Source: Bacteroides clarus YIT 12056
Lineage (GTDB): Bacteria > Bacteroidota > Bacteroidia > Bacteroidales > Bacteroidaceae
Direction of reading: 5' to 3'
Length of the DNA: 64,000 nt
NCBI RefSeq assembly: GCF_900129655.1
Contig: NZ_FQWK01000003.1
Span: 62,001-126,000, forward strand
Position 1 is the first letter of the stretch, and each line of letters begins with the position of its first letter. The notes below the pieces were generated by a model that did no database searches, was not told where the DNA came from, and saw only the letters and a program-made list of their open reading frames with translations. Below, piece by piece: positions 44,043 through 52,722 of this stretch. The translations under genes were made by a program, and so were the position numbers.

Positions 44043-45008
44043 ATGGAAAAGAAAATATCAATCTCTCAAATCAAGGAAGTTGCCCAACAAGCCTATAATG
44101 AGGTGAAAGGACAAACAGGCGGCAAGAATGCGGATTATATTCCGTACCTTGCCAATATAGATTCCAAATTGTTCGGCCTCAGCATTTGCCTGATGAACGG
44201 ACAGACCATCAATATCGGAGATACGGACTACCGTTTCGGCATAGAATCCGTGTCAAAGGTACATACCGCCATACTTATCCTGCGCCAGTACGGTGCGCAG
44301 AAAGTGCTGGATATGATTGGCGCCGATGCAACAGGACTGCCGTTCAACTCTATCATCGCTATTTTGCTGGAGAACGACCATCCCTCTACGCCATTGGTAA
44401 ATGCCGGAGCCATTTCCGCTTGCTCCATGGTACAGCCGGCAGGCAATTCGGACAAGAAATGGGATGCCATCGTACAGAACATCACAGAACTGTGCGGCTC
44501 CGCTCCGCAGCTTATCGACGAACTGTACAAATCGGAAACGGCTACGAACTTCAATAACCGCTCCATTGCCTGGTTATTGAAGAATTACAACCGTATCTAC
44601 GATGATCCGGATTTGGCGCTCGACCTTTATACCCGCCAATGCTCACTGGGTATCACAGCCGAACAATTGGGCATTGCAGCCGGAACGATTGCCAACAACG
44701 GCGTTAATCCCGTCACCAAACAAAACGTGTTTGAGGCCGGGCTCGCGCCGAAAATCACTTCAATGATTTCCACCGTAGGCTTCTACGAGCATTCAGGCGA
44801 CTGGATGTACACTGCCGGCATACCCGCCAAGAGCGGTGTAGGCGGTGGCGTAATGGCCGTACTGCCCGGTGTGATGGGTGTTTCCGCTTTCGCTCCCCCG
44901 TTGGACGAAGCCGGCAACTCCGTCAAGGCGCAACTGGCTATCAAGTTCATCATGAACAAGCTCGGTCTGGGTGTATTCAACGGTGACAATGTGACGATTA
45001 CAGAATAA
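44043..45008 (+). CDS. glsA: Glutaminase A
   Basis: A 321-residue serine-dependent beta-lactamase-like glutaminase. The catalytic SxxK is in FGIESVSKVHTA, followed by NPLVNAGAI-type ENDHPSTPLVNAGAISACS, and YKSETATNFNNRSIAWLLKNY. The end SGVGGGVMAVLPGVMGVSAFAPPLD is also conserved. It turns glutamine into glutamate and ammonia; the ammonia neutralises acid and the glutamate feeds GadB. It lies between gadB and the channel and antiporter genes in one directional block. Confidence 0.95.
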   Translation: MEKKISISQIKEVAQQAYNEVKGQTGGKNADYIPYLANIDSKLFGLSICLMNGQTINIGDTDYRFGIESVSKVHTAILILRQYGAQKVLDMIGADATGLPFNSIIAILLENDHPSTPLVNAGAISACSMVQPAGNSDKKWDAIVQNITELCGSAPQLIDELYKSETATNFNNRSIAWLLKNYNRIYDDPDLALDLYTRQCSLGITAEQLGIAAGTIANNGVNPVTKQNVFEAGLAPKITSMISTVGFYEHSGDWMYTAGIPAKSGVGGGVMAVLPGVMGVSAFAPPLDEAGNSVKAQLAIKFIMNKLGLGVFNGDNVTITE

Positions 45009-45029
45009 TCTCTCATACTCTTTTTTCCA

Positions 45030-45105
45030 AGGTTGCTCCAAAAGCGTCGCGAACGCCGAGGGGCAACCTATTTAATGATGAATGATGAGTTGCAGGTGGC
45101 AACTC
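45030..45105 (+). terminator. Hairpins and heptamers between glsA and the channel gene
   Basis: AGGTTGC (45030-45036) pairs with GCAACCT (45063-45069). Then AATGATG occurs twice, and GAGTTGC-AGGTG-GCAACTC (45087-45105) forms a second perfect hairpin. There is no T-run, so partial attenuation is more likely than full termination. These features argue that the channel gene starts at 45126, not upstream. Confidence 0.45.
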
Positions 45106-45125
45106 GTCACAAAACAGACCTCATT

Positions 45126-45869
45126 ATGAAAATGGCTCTATCGGAATTCGTTTTGCGAAAAAAAGGAATATACGGCATCCTGCATGTCATCATCCTGCTG
45201 CTTTCGCTGTTTTTGGTAATCAGCATCTCCATCGATACGTTCAAAGGCATCCCTTTCTACGAGCAATCGGTGTACATGGAAGTACAGTTGTGGATTTGCG
45301 CATTGTTCCTGGCGGACTTTGTGCTGGAGTGGATTCTGGCAACAGACAAGAAACGGTATGTCGCCACGCATTTCATCTTCCTGCTGGTGGCTATTCCTTA
45401 TCAGAATATCATTGCCTATATGGGCTGGACTTTCTCACCCGAAATTACCTATATGCTGCGTTTTATCCCGTTGGTACGGGGCGGCTATGCCATGGCTATC
45501 GTGGTGGGCTGGCTGACGTACAACCGCGCATCGGGTCTGTTCGTATCCTACCTGACCATGTTGCTGGCTACCGTCTACTTCTCAAGCCTCGCCTTCTACG
45601 TCATGGAGCATGGAACCAATCCTTTGGTTACGGGCTATGGCGATGCTTTGTGGTGGGCGTTCATGGATGTGACCACGGTAGGCTCCAACATAATAGCGGT
45701 CACCGTCACCGGACGGGTATTGTCCGTGCTGCTGGCGGCGTTGGGCATGATGATGTTCCCTATTTTCACAGTATATGTAACGAGCCTGGTAGAGAGGCGT
45801 AACAAGGAAAAGCAGGACTATTATAAAAAGATAGAACAGAAACAGGAGCCCGCAAACAGCGCTCCTTAA
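45126..45869 (+). CDS. Ion channel of the potassium-channel family with altered filter
   Basis: About 247 residues from MKMALSEFVLRKKGIYG. Four or five membrane segments form a short voltage-channel-like domain, a re-entrant pore loop follows (ALWWAFMDVTTVGSNIIAV), then an inner helix (RVLSVLLAALGMMMFPIFTVYV) and a charged tail. The loop fits the potassium-channel pore, but the filter reads TTVGSNI where the canonical sequence is TVGYGD, so strict potassium selectivity is doubtful. Its place between glsA and gadC suggests it balances charge during glutamate/GABA exchange or acid stress. Upstream in-frame ATGs (45075, 45078) lie in repeats. Confidence 0.8.
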   Translation: MKMALSEFVLRKKGIYGILHVIILLLSLFLVISISIDTFKGIPFYEQSVYMEVQLWICALFLADFVLEWILATDKKRYVATHFIFLLVAIPYQNIIAYMGWTFSPEITYMLRFIPLVRGGYAMAIVVGWLTYNRASGLFVSYLTMLLATVYFSSLAFYVMEHGTNPLVTGYGDALWWAFMDVTTVGSNIIAVTVTGRVLSVLLAALGMMMFPIFTVYVTSLVERRNKEKQDYYKKIEQKQEPANSAP

Positions 45870-45971
45870 TTGTTAAAACCAAGATTTTCCCTTACCCGCC
45901 GGGAACAACTGTTCCCAGGGGTTGTTATAAACGCTGATTTTGAATATATTTTTCATCTAAAACCTTAACTT

Positions 45972-47582
45972 ATGGCAAATATTAAACAAACAGTGAAGCT
46001 GGGCGTGTTTACCCTGGCAATCATGAATGTGACGGCAGTAGTATCCCTGCGTGGACTGCCCGCCGAGGCCGTGTACGGAATGAGTTCGGCCTTCTATTAC
46101 TTATTTGCGGCCATAGTTTTCCTTATCCCGACGTCACTCGTCGCTGCGGAATTGGCTGCTATGTTTCAAGACAAACAAGGCGGTGTGTTCCGCTGGGTGG
46201 GCGAAGCCTACGGAAAGAAGCTCGGCTTCCTCGCTATCTGGGTACAGTGGATTGAAAGTACGATCTGGTATCCTACGGTGCTGACGTTCGGCGCTGTGTC
46301 CATTGCGTTTATCGGCATGAATGACGTGCACGACATGTCGCTGGCGAACAACAAGTATTACACGCTGGTCGTGGTACTCGTTATCTACTGGCTGGCAACT
46401 TTCATCTCTCTGAAAGGTATGAGCTGGGTAGGAAAAGTCGCTAAAGTCGGCGGTTTGGTAGGTACGATTATCCCTGCCGGATTACTGATTGTACTCGGTA
46501 TCATCTACCTTGCTACGGGCGGACATTCCAATATGGACTTCCACAGCAGCTTCTTCCCGGACCTGACGAACTTTGACAATGTGGTGCTCGCCGCAAGTAT
46601 CTTCCTCTTTTATGCAGGTATGGAGATGGGCGGTATCCACGTGAAGGATGTCAACAATCCGTCCAAGAACTATCCGAAGGCTGTGTTTATCGGCGCGCTG
46701 ATTACGGTGCTTATCTTCGTGTTGGGTACATTCGCTCTGGGTGTCATTATTCCGGCCAAGGATATCAGCCTTACACAGAGTTTGCTGGTAGGCTTCGACA
46801 ACTACTTCCGTTATATCCACGCTTCCTGGTTGTCACCGATTATAGCCATTGCGCTGGCGTTCGGCGTGCTGGCAGGTGTACTGACATGGGTCGCCGGTCC
46901 GTCCAAAGGTATCTTTGCCGTAGGTAAAGCAGGTTATATGCCCCCGTTCTTCCAGAAAACGAACAAGCTGGGTGTACAAAAGAACATTCTGTTCGTGCAA
47001 GGCGGCGCTGTAACCATATTAAGCCTTTTGTTCGTGGTGATGCCTTCGGTGCAAAGTTTCTATCAGATTCTTTCGCAACTGACGGTGGTTCTTTACCTCA
47101 TCATGTATATGCTGATGTTCTCCGGAGCTATCGTATTGCGTTATAAGATGAAGAAGCTGAACCGTCCGTTCCGTATCGGTAAAGGCGGTAACGGTCTGAT
47201 GTGGCTTGTCGGCGGTCTCGGTTTCTGCGGCTCATTGCTCGCGTTCGTACTGAGCTTCATCCCGCCCAGCCAGATTTCTACCGGCAGCAATACCGTATGG
47301 TTCTCCGTGCTTATCATCGGCGCGCTTATCGTGGTAATCGCTCCGTTCATCATCTACGCTTCCAAGAAGCCGGGCTGGGTTGACCCGAACAGTACTTTCG
47401 AACCGTTCCATTGGGAAGAGCAACCGGCCGCGCAAGTTGCGGGTAAAACAGCCACAGTGACTGCCGGAACAAGCGCTTCGGCGACCGCAAGCGAGAGCGT
47501 CGCACCTGCTTCTACGGGAAATGCTCCGTCGGCAAACGGCGGCAATGGCAGTAAAGCTCCGAATACTCCCCCTAAAGGGTAA
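45972..47582 (+). CDS. gadC: Glutamate/GABA antiporter
   Basis: A 536-residue APC-family carrier with about 12 membrane segments (KLGVFTLAIMNVTAVVSLRGLPAEAVYG at the start, IWVQWIESTIWYPTVLTFGA). It exchanges external glutamate for GABA made by GadB, which exports proton equivalents. The last 45 residues (about 490-536) are an Ala/Ser/Thr/Gly-rich tail without charge. In E. coli GadC a C-terminal plug closes the channel at neutral pH; this tail has the same position but unlike composition. It completes the gadB-glsA-channel-gadC block. Confidence 0.93.
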   Translation: MANIKQTVKLGVFTLAIMNVTAVVSLRGLPAEAVYGMSSAFYYLFAAIVFLIPTSLVAAELAAMFQDKQGGVFRWVGEAYGKKLGFLAIWVQWIESTIWYPTVLTFGAVSIAFIGMNDVHDMSLANNKYYTLVVVLVIYWLATFISLKGMSWVGKVAKVGGLVGTIIPAGLLIVLGIIYLATGGHSNMDFHSSFFPDLTNFDNVVLAASIFLFYAGMEMGGIHVKDVNNPSKNYPKAVFIGALITVLIFVLGTFALGVIIPAKDISLTQSLLVGFDNYFRYIHASWLSPIIAIALAFGVLAGVLTWVAGPSKGIFAVGKAGYMPPFFQKTNKLGVQKNILFVQGGAVTILSLLFVVMPSVQSFYQILSQLTVVLYLIMYMLMFSGAIVLRYKMKKLNRPFRIGKGGNGLMWLVGGLGFCGSLLAFVLSFIPPSQISTGSNTVWFSVLIIGALIVVIAPFIIYASKKPGWVDPNSTFEPFHWEEQPAAQVAGKTATVTAGTSASATASESVAPASTGNAPSANGGNGSKAPNTPPKG

Positions 47583-47600
47583 AGACAGGCTTGCCATATA

Positions 47601-47664
47601 ATTTTGCCTATAATGAAAAATCCTTTTGATGTACATCATACAGGATTTTCATTATAGGCAAAAT
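47601..47664. terminator. Long hairpin terminator between convergent genes
   Basis: ATTTTGCCTATAATGAAAAATCC on the left pairs with 47643-47664 on the right over 22 bp with one bulged A. It lies between gadC (+) and the nitronate monooxygenase-like gene (-), with A/T-rich ends on both sides. Confidence 0.85.
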
Positions 47665-47714
47665 CTTTTATATCAACTGTCAAACTAAAACAAGCAGCAA
47701 ATCAAAAGCCGGAC

Positions 47715-48680
47715 TTACACTTCCAAACGCTCGAAGATATTGGCGGCAAGCGTTTCGCACGCCCGCTGATAGCCCGTTACCAGTTCATCCATTACTTCCG
47801 CAGCCGTCTGTATTCCTTTCTCATTGAGCAAGGCGGAAGCCTGTCCTATTTCAAGTTCGCCTTCTTCAAGGTCTCCTTCGAAGATACCGCGTTTGGCACG
47901 TCCTTTCGACAAGAGGATGCGCAACTCTTCTTCCGTAGCTCCGACAGCCTCGGCAGCCGTCACCGCCCGCTGAAAATTGCCGCGGGCCAAACGTACGGGG
48001 GATAATTTCTTCAGTAATAAACGGGTGTCACCCTCTTTCAGACGCAGGCAGTACTCTTTAAACACTTCGCTGGCAGAGCTTTCTTCGGTCAAGGCAAACC
48101 GCGTGCCGACCTGAACGCCCTCGGCTCCCAAAGCGCGCATGGCGAGAATCGCCTCACCGGTGGCGATGCCGCCGGCAGCAATCAGGGGCAATGCGGTAAC
48201 CGCGCGTACGGCAGGAATCAGACAAAGAGTGGTCGTCTCTTCACGCCCGTTGTGTCCGCCGGCTTCAAAGCCCTCGGCAACAATGGCGTCTACGCCGGCC
48301 GCCTCGGCTTTCATGGCGAAGCGCGATGATGAAACGACATGTACCACTGTGACGCCGTGTTTCTTCAGCCAGCCTGTCCATGCTTTAGGGTTCCCGGCAG
48401 AAGTAAACACGATACGCACCCCCTCATCTACCACAATCCGCATGATTTCTTCTATCTGGGGATACATTAAAGGAATATTCACTCCAAACGAATGATGCGT
48501 GGCCGCACGGCACTTCTGTATATGTTCGCGTAAAGTTTCGGGATGCATGGAACCTGCGCCCAACAGTCCCAAGCCACCGGCATTACTCACTGCCGACGCC
48601 AACCGCCAGCCACTACACCACACCATGCCACCTTGAATGATGGGGTATTTTATCCCAAACAGAGAAGTTATTCTATCCAT
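47715..48680 (-). CDS. Nitronate monooxygenase / FabK-like flavoprotein
   Basis: A 321-residue TIM-barrel FMN enzyme. The start ITSLFGIKYPIIQGGMVWCSG, the FMN phosphate site LIAAGGIATGEAILAMRALGAEGVQVGTRF and EGFEAGGHNGREET define the group that contains both nitronate monooxygenases and the enoyl-ACP reductase FabK. Sequence inspection does not separate the two. No fatty acid synthesis genes are adjacent, which gives FabK no support from context. It appears monocistronic. Confidence 0.85.
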   Translation of the reverse strand: MDRITSLFGIKYPIIQGGMVWCSGWRLASAVSNAGGLGLLGAGSMHPETLREHIQKCRAATHHSFGVNIPLMYPQIEEIMRIVVDEGVRIVFTSAGNPKAWTGWLKKHGVTVVHVVSSSRFAMKAEAAGVDAIVAEGFEAGGHNGREETTTLCLIPAVRAVTALPLIAAGGIATGEAILAMRALGAEGVQVGTRFALTEESSASEVFKEYCLRLKEGDTRLLLKKLSPVRLARGNFQRAVTAAEAVGATEEELRILLSKGRAKRGIFEGDLEEGELEIGQASALLNEKGIQTAAEVMDELVTGYQRACETLAANIFERLEV

Positions 48681-48766
48681 TGTTTATCCTTTAAAGGTTT
48701 GTCTTTATGAAAACAAGGATAAGAGAAAGAAAGTTCAATATTTAAGAAATTAAAGACGGGATACTC

Positions 48767-49438
48767 CTATTTGATTATTGCCTCTTTACGGCGGGCGCTA
48801 ACGGAATCACCATAAGCTTTTAATACTTCCAGCGTACGTGCGCGACGCCTCGCCGCTTTCCTGTTCCAGAACTCTTTTGTGAAAGGACGCATAAAATCGC
48901 CTGTAAATCCGCTGCTGCCGGTACCCCGCCAACTTCCTACCGCCATATTGTTGGCACGCTCGGTCACCATATAGCGCAAACCCGTAGCTTCTATTTGTTC
49001 GATACTTTCGCGAGGCCCGGCATCCATGGGAGTTTTAGCCCAATCGGAATAGATGAAACGCGTGGTCAGTTCGTAGAACGGATCGCCCCGCCATGTATTC
49101 TTATTCACTGTAATTTTTTTCTGATAGACGGGGTCCCAGTTGTATTTGGTATTCGCGGTATAAGGCCGCAGGGTAAGCACCACCTTTTTCTCCGGCATCC
49201 GAGGCATTACGGGTAAGGCGGTATTAAAGTCCAGCCATGTTTTATGCACATCGGCTTTCGGAGAACCCGAAGGAGCATCGGCGCCCATCTCTTTCAACAC
49301 GTCCGGATTCAGCTTCACCTCTCCCCCGCCATTCAGCAACCGGTGCAAACGCAAAGAGTCTTGCGGTGTCCACTCTTGAGCGTAAAGGGGGAAGGCTACC
49401 GCACAAAGCAGCCCTAAAAAGAGAATAGAATACTTCAC
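48767..49438 (-). CDS. Secreted protein of unknown function (DUF4858-like)
   Basis: A 223-residue protein with a signal peptide (ending FPLYAQ). It shares the mature N-terminus WTPQDSLRLHRLLNGGGEVKLNPDVLKEM with the gene at 33644-34285, but the rest differs: a basic region (RKAARRRARTLEVLKAYGDSVSARRKEAIIK) closes it instead of a barrel. It lies 37 bases after the lipoprotein gene 49476-50021 and so may belong to the ECF sigma operon upstream. Function unknown. Confidence 0.7.
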   Translation of the reverse strand: MKYSILFLGLLCAVAFPLYAQEWTPQDSLRLHRLLNGGGEVKLNPDVLKEMGADAPSGSPKADVHKTWLDFNTALPVMPRMPEKKVVLTLRPYTANTKYNWDPVYQKKITVNKNTWRGDPFYELTTRFIYSDWAKTPMDAGPRESIEQIEATGLRYMVTERANNMAVGSWRGTGSSGFTGDFMRPFTKEFWNRKAARRRARTLEVLKAYGDSVSARRKEAIIK

Positions 49439-49475
49439 CCGATTAATTTTTATACCTTATACTTTATACCTTATC

Positions 49476-50021
49476 TCACCACCACATATAGCCGCTTCCG
49501 CAAAGCGGTTCGTCATAGCAAGGGTCGATGGTCCACATGGTACGCGGATATTTCCGGCCTTCCCACCAACGGCGATAACGGGCGGCCGCATCGAGCACCT
49601 CTTCATCGGTCAGGAAGTAGATGCCCTCATAGTTTTCGGCATCCACATGCACCATTTTGCATCCCATCGAGGCGTTATGTCCCAGGCGAATCGTTTCCAC
49701 CGTCCACAGAATGCACTCGCCCAACCGCAATTTCCCGCCTGCCGAATAAGATACGGGAGCCAGCGGGAAGGAAGGTATCACCGTTAAATCCTCGGCATAT
49801 TTCAAGAGCTCTTCAATATCTTCTTTGGCGAACTTGGGCACATTGCTCAGCCCCTCAGGGCTTTGAGCCGAGTATTTTCCCGCCTTCAGTTGCTTCACAA
49901 ACAAATCCACATCCGGATGATTATAATCCAGCGATTCTTCTCCGCAAGATACAAGCGCAAGGCAGCATACCATCGCGAGCATTACGTATCCGTATTTATA
50001 TATTTTACAAAGAGTATTCAT
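49476..50021 (-). CDS. Lipoprotein of unknown function (DUF4943-like)
   Basis: A 181-residue lipoprotein (lipobox LVSC near residue 26, mature CGEESLDYNHPDVDLFVKQLKAG). The C-terminal half is rich in Trp, Tyr and Cys (RYRRWWEGRKYPRTMWTIDPCYDEPLCGSGYMWW). It resembles DUF4943 as I recall; no function is known. It follows the barrel/anti-sigma-like gene by 21 bases and is probably in the same operon. Confidence 0.65.
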   Translation of the reverse strand: MNTLCKIYKYGYVMLAMVCCLALVSCGEESLDYNHPDVDLFVKQLKAGKYSAQSPEGLSNVPKFAKEDIEELLKYAEDLTVIPSFPLAPVSYSAGGKLRLGECILWTVETIRLGHNASMGCKMVHVDAENYEGIYFLTDEEVLDAAARYRRWWEGRKYPRTMWTIDPCYDEPLCGSGYMWW

Positions 50022-50042
50022 TTTGTTGTACTGTCTTTAAGG

Positions 50043-51134
50043 TTAATAAGTCATACGCACTCCGCACAAAAGGTTCAGGTTCGTGGGGCGTTCCGTTCGC
50101 AAAGTTCCGGTTTCGGAATCCGTATCGAAATGATGGGAAACCGAAGGCTCGGCAAACAAAGCAAAGCGGTCGTTCAATTTGTAACGCACCCCTACTCCTG
50201 CCGCTACCGACAGTTGAACGGGCTCCGCATGAAAGCCGTTATCCGAAGCGCCGGCAATACATTTTTCGGCGGCTCCGCCTACGGTGGCATATAAATCGAC
50301 TTTCGGAGTACTTGCCAGCGTCATATTCAATTTTACGGGAATGGCCAAAGTGTGCAGCGTACGGTCGGCGGGCAAACGATTGTACCGGATACCCGTTTCC
50401 AAAGCGAGCCAATTGTTCAGACTGCGTTCCACTGTAACTCCCGCCGTCAGCGGCATATTGCAGTCGCCTTCAGGGAGCGAGGTGCCGAGAGCCGCTTTCA
50501 ACGCCCACTTACGCGATTTCCGATATTTTACAGGAGCGGATTCCTGTTCTTCTTCCGCGGGAACAGCGGAAAAGGCATCCGAAGCAACGTCTGCCTGAGC
50601 GGTGGCGTTCTGATAAGGACTACCGGCCTGTGAAACGGTATTGTTGTCGAAGTAACCGCCACCGGCCTGTACTCGCTGCCTGATAGTAATGGAAAGCCGG
50701 ACGGAAACGGATTCGCCCTCATCTTCCGCCTGGTCAGTCAGGCCTGCGGGAGTTCCGCTTGCGGGTCGCTTCATGCCGGAATGCTGCGCCGTCGGGGTTG
50801 CCGGACGGATGGACGGGAAAGACTCCTGCACCACATCACCGTTCAGACTGCCTTCCGGTGTCAAAACAACCACTTGCGTAAAGGCTTCCTTTATTTCCTC
50901 TTTCGGAGAGAAGTACCAGAAAGCGGCCGATGCGGCTCCCAACACAAATATAACGGATGCGGCAGCCGCCACCCGATAATATTTCGGAGAAAGAAACGCA
51001 GCCCTCTTCCGGTCTTCCGAGGCGGAAGACGCCACGTCTTCCCGCAACTTCTCCCAGAAGCCTTTGCGTACCGTCATCTCTGTGCCGGCCAGACGGCTGC
51101 GGAACAATCCGGTTATTTCATCTTTTTCTCTCAT
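50043..51134 (-). CDS. Anti-sigma-like inner membrane anchor joined to an outer membrane beta-barrel domain
   Basis: A 363-residue protein. Residues 1-50 (ITGLFRSRLAGTEMTVRKGFWEKLREDV) look like a short cytoplasmic anti-sigma helix region; residues about 55-77 form one membrane segment (YYRVAAAASVIFVLGAASAAFWYF); about 80-200 is a low-complexity linker; about 205-363 has alternating strands of an OmpA/PorT-like barrel (TAGVTVERSLNNWLALETGIRYNRL, SVAAGVGVRYKLNDRFALFAEPSV, NLLCGVRMTY). Its start overlaps the ECF sigma stop by 17 bases. It probably regulates that sigma factor. Having both an inner membrane anchor and a barrel is topologically odd. Confidence 0.75.
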   Translation of the reverse strand: MREKDEITGLFRSRLAGTEMTVRKGFWEKLREDVASSASEDRKRAAFLSPKYYRVAAAASVIFVLGAASAAFWYFSPKEEIKEAFTQVVVLTPEGSLNGDVVQESFPSIRPATPTAQHSGMKRPASGTPAGLTDQAEDEGESVSVRLSITIRQRVQAGGGYFDNNTVSQAGSPYQNATAQADVASDAFSAVPAEEEQESAPVKYRKSRKWALKAALGTSLPEGDCNMPLTAGVTVERSLNNWLALETGIRYNRLPADRTLHTLAIPVKLNMTLASTPKVDLYATVGGAAEKCIAGASDNGFHAEPVQLSVAAGVGVRYKLNDRFALFAEPSVSHHFDTDSETGTLRTERPTNLNLLCGVRMTY

Positions 51135-51729
51135 ATTCGGTATATTCTTTAATTCTTTTCGCTAACATACACTTGGCACGATGCAATTGCGAGGTAGACG
51201 AATGCTCCTTGATATGGAGCAGCTCCGCTATTTCCTTGTGCGACTTTTCCTCGAAGACGTACAAGTTGAACACGGTACGGCATCCGTCGGGAAGCTCCGC
51301 CACAAATGCCATCAGCACTTCTTCCGACAAGCGGCTCCCGCTTTCGGCAACACTTGCTTCGTCCTGCACATCGGGAAGCTGTTCTTCGTTTACCACCAGT
51401 TGGCTGAAACGGTGCTTCCGCCGCAGATAGTCGATGGCCTGCGTCACCATGACCCTCGTCACCCATGTGCTCAACGCACATTCGCCACGAAACGTGAAAC
51501 GGGTGAAGATTTTGATAAAGCCGTCATGCAAAACATCGTGCGCCGCATCCATATCGCCCGTATAACGGTAGCACACCGCCAACATCTGTTTGGAATAGAG
51601 AGTGTAAAGTTCCTTTCGGGCGGAATCCTTTCCTGCCCGGCAGCCCTCTATCAGTTCTATCTCATTTTCCAATGTCAGTGCTCGTTTTACGGACGCCTCT
51701 TCGCGTCGTTTGTCAGTTAGACGCAGCAT
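51118..51729 (-). CDS. ECF-type RNA polymerase sigma factor
   Basis: A 203-residue sigma factor. Region 2 is KELYTLYSKQMLAVCYRYTGDMDAAHDVLHDGFIKIF and region 4 is ELPDGCRTVFNLYVFEEKSHKEIAELLHIKEHSSTSQLHRAKCML. It is the first gene of a group with the barrel/anti-sigma-like protein and one or two small envelope proteins. Unlike the pectin locus there is no FecR or SusC partner, so the signal is probably envelope-related. An alternative start inside (LTLENEIELIEG) cannot be excluded. Confidence 0.88.
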   Translation of the reverse strand: MLRLTDKRREEASVKRALTLENEIELIEGCRAGKDSARKELYTLYSKQMLAVCYRYTGDMDAAHDVLHDGFIKIFTRFTFRGECALSTWVTRVMVTQAIDYLRRKHRFSQLVVNEEQLPDVQDEASVAESGSRLSEEVLMAFVAELPDGCRTVFNLYVFEEKSHKEIAELLHIKEHSSTSQLHRAKCMLAKRIKEYTEYERKR

Positions 51730-51790
51730 CCGGAAGAATGCTGCAACAGAATCTCTAAAAAGAAGTTAAAGAATCGCAGAATTAAAACAG

Positions 51791-51840
51791 AAGACCTTCC
51801 ATAAGCTTGCTTACACGATGCAATCCTTACAGAAGGTCTT
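51791..51840 (-). terminator. Terminator of nadC
   Basis: AAGACCTTC pairs with GAAGGTCTT across a 32-base loop. On the minus strand it follows the nadC stop (51874) by about 34 bases and is followed by CTGTTTTAAT. Confidence 0.65.
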
Positions 51841-51873
51841 ACTTTTATTCAGGTTATCAATGCAGGCGCTTTA

Positions 51874-52722
51874 TCAGCAAGCTTTAAAGCTCATGTCCAG
51901 TCCTTTTACGGAATGCGTCAAAGCACCCACCGAAATAAAGTCTACTCCACATTCGGCATAGTCGCGCAGTGTATCGAAAGTAATGCCGCCGGAAGATTCC
52001 GTTTCGTAACGTCCCGCTACCATTTCCACGGCTTTTCTGGTCATTTCTGGTGTAAAGTTATCGAACATGATACGGTCTACACCGCCCAAATCGAGTACCT
52101 GTTGCAGCTCGTCGAAGTTGCGCACTTCAATCTCTATCTTGAGGTCTTTACCTTTCTCCTTGCAATATTCTTTGGCGCGGGTAATGGCTTTGTCGATACC
52201 GCCGGCAAAATCCACATGATTGTCTTTCAGCAGAATCATATCGAACAGGCCGATACGGTGGTTCACGCCGCCGCCTATCTTTACAGCCATCTTCTCCAGA
52301 ATACGCATGCCCGGAGTTGTCTTGCGGGTATCGAGCACACGGGTATTCGTTCCTTTCAACTTCCCGGCATACCGATGTGTCATGGTGGCGATACCGCTCA
52401 TACGCTGCATAATGTTGAGCATCAGACGCTCGGTCTGCAACAGAGATTGTATCCTGCCTTCCACGATCATGGCTACGTCACCCGGCTTCACTTCCGCACC
52501 GTCGTTGATGAATACTTCCACTTTCATCTCAGGGTCGAAACGGCGGAACACTTCTTTGGCTACTTCAATGCCGGCAAGGATACCGGTTTCTTTAATCAAA
52601 AGTTTGGATTTGCCCATTGCCGTGGCAGGGATGCACGAAAGGGTGGTGTGGTCACCATCGCCTATATCCTCGGCAAAGGCCAGGTCTATCAGCCTGTCAA
52701 TCAATTCTTCTTCCTTATTCAT
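51874..52722 (-). CDS. nadC: Nicotinate-nucleotide pyrophosphorylase (carboxylating)
   Basis: A 282-residue quinolinate phosphoribosyltransferase making nicotinate mononucleotide for NAD. Motifs are EDIGDGDHTTL at the start, MSGIATMTHRYAGKLKGTNTRVLDTRKTTPGMRILEKMAVKIGGGVNHRIGLFDMILLKDNHV with its lysine and arginine active-site residues, and IEIEVRNFDELQQVL. It overlaps the 3' end of the upstream DUF4783-like gene by eight bases, so the two are co-transcribed. Confidence 0.96.
   Translation of the reverse strand: MNKEEELIDRLIDLAFAEDIGDGDHTTLSCIPATAMGKSKLLIKETGILAGIEVAKEVFRRFDPEMKVEVFINDGAEVKPGDVAMIVEGRIQSLLQTERLMLNIMQRMSGIATMTHRYAGKLKGTNTRVLDTRKTTPGMRILEKMAVKIGGGVNHRIGLFDMILLKDNHVDFAGGIDKAITRAKEYCKEKGKDLKIEIEVRNFDELQQVLDLGGVDRIMFDNFTPEMTRKAVEMVAGRYETESSGGITFDTLRDYAECGVDFISVGALTHSVKGLDMSFKAC

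Noticed and set aside
45033..45125. N-terminal extension of the channel
   Set aside because: The region consists of hairpins and heptamer repeats, so it is more likely to be untranslated.
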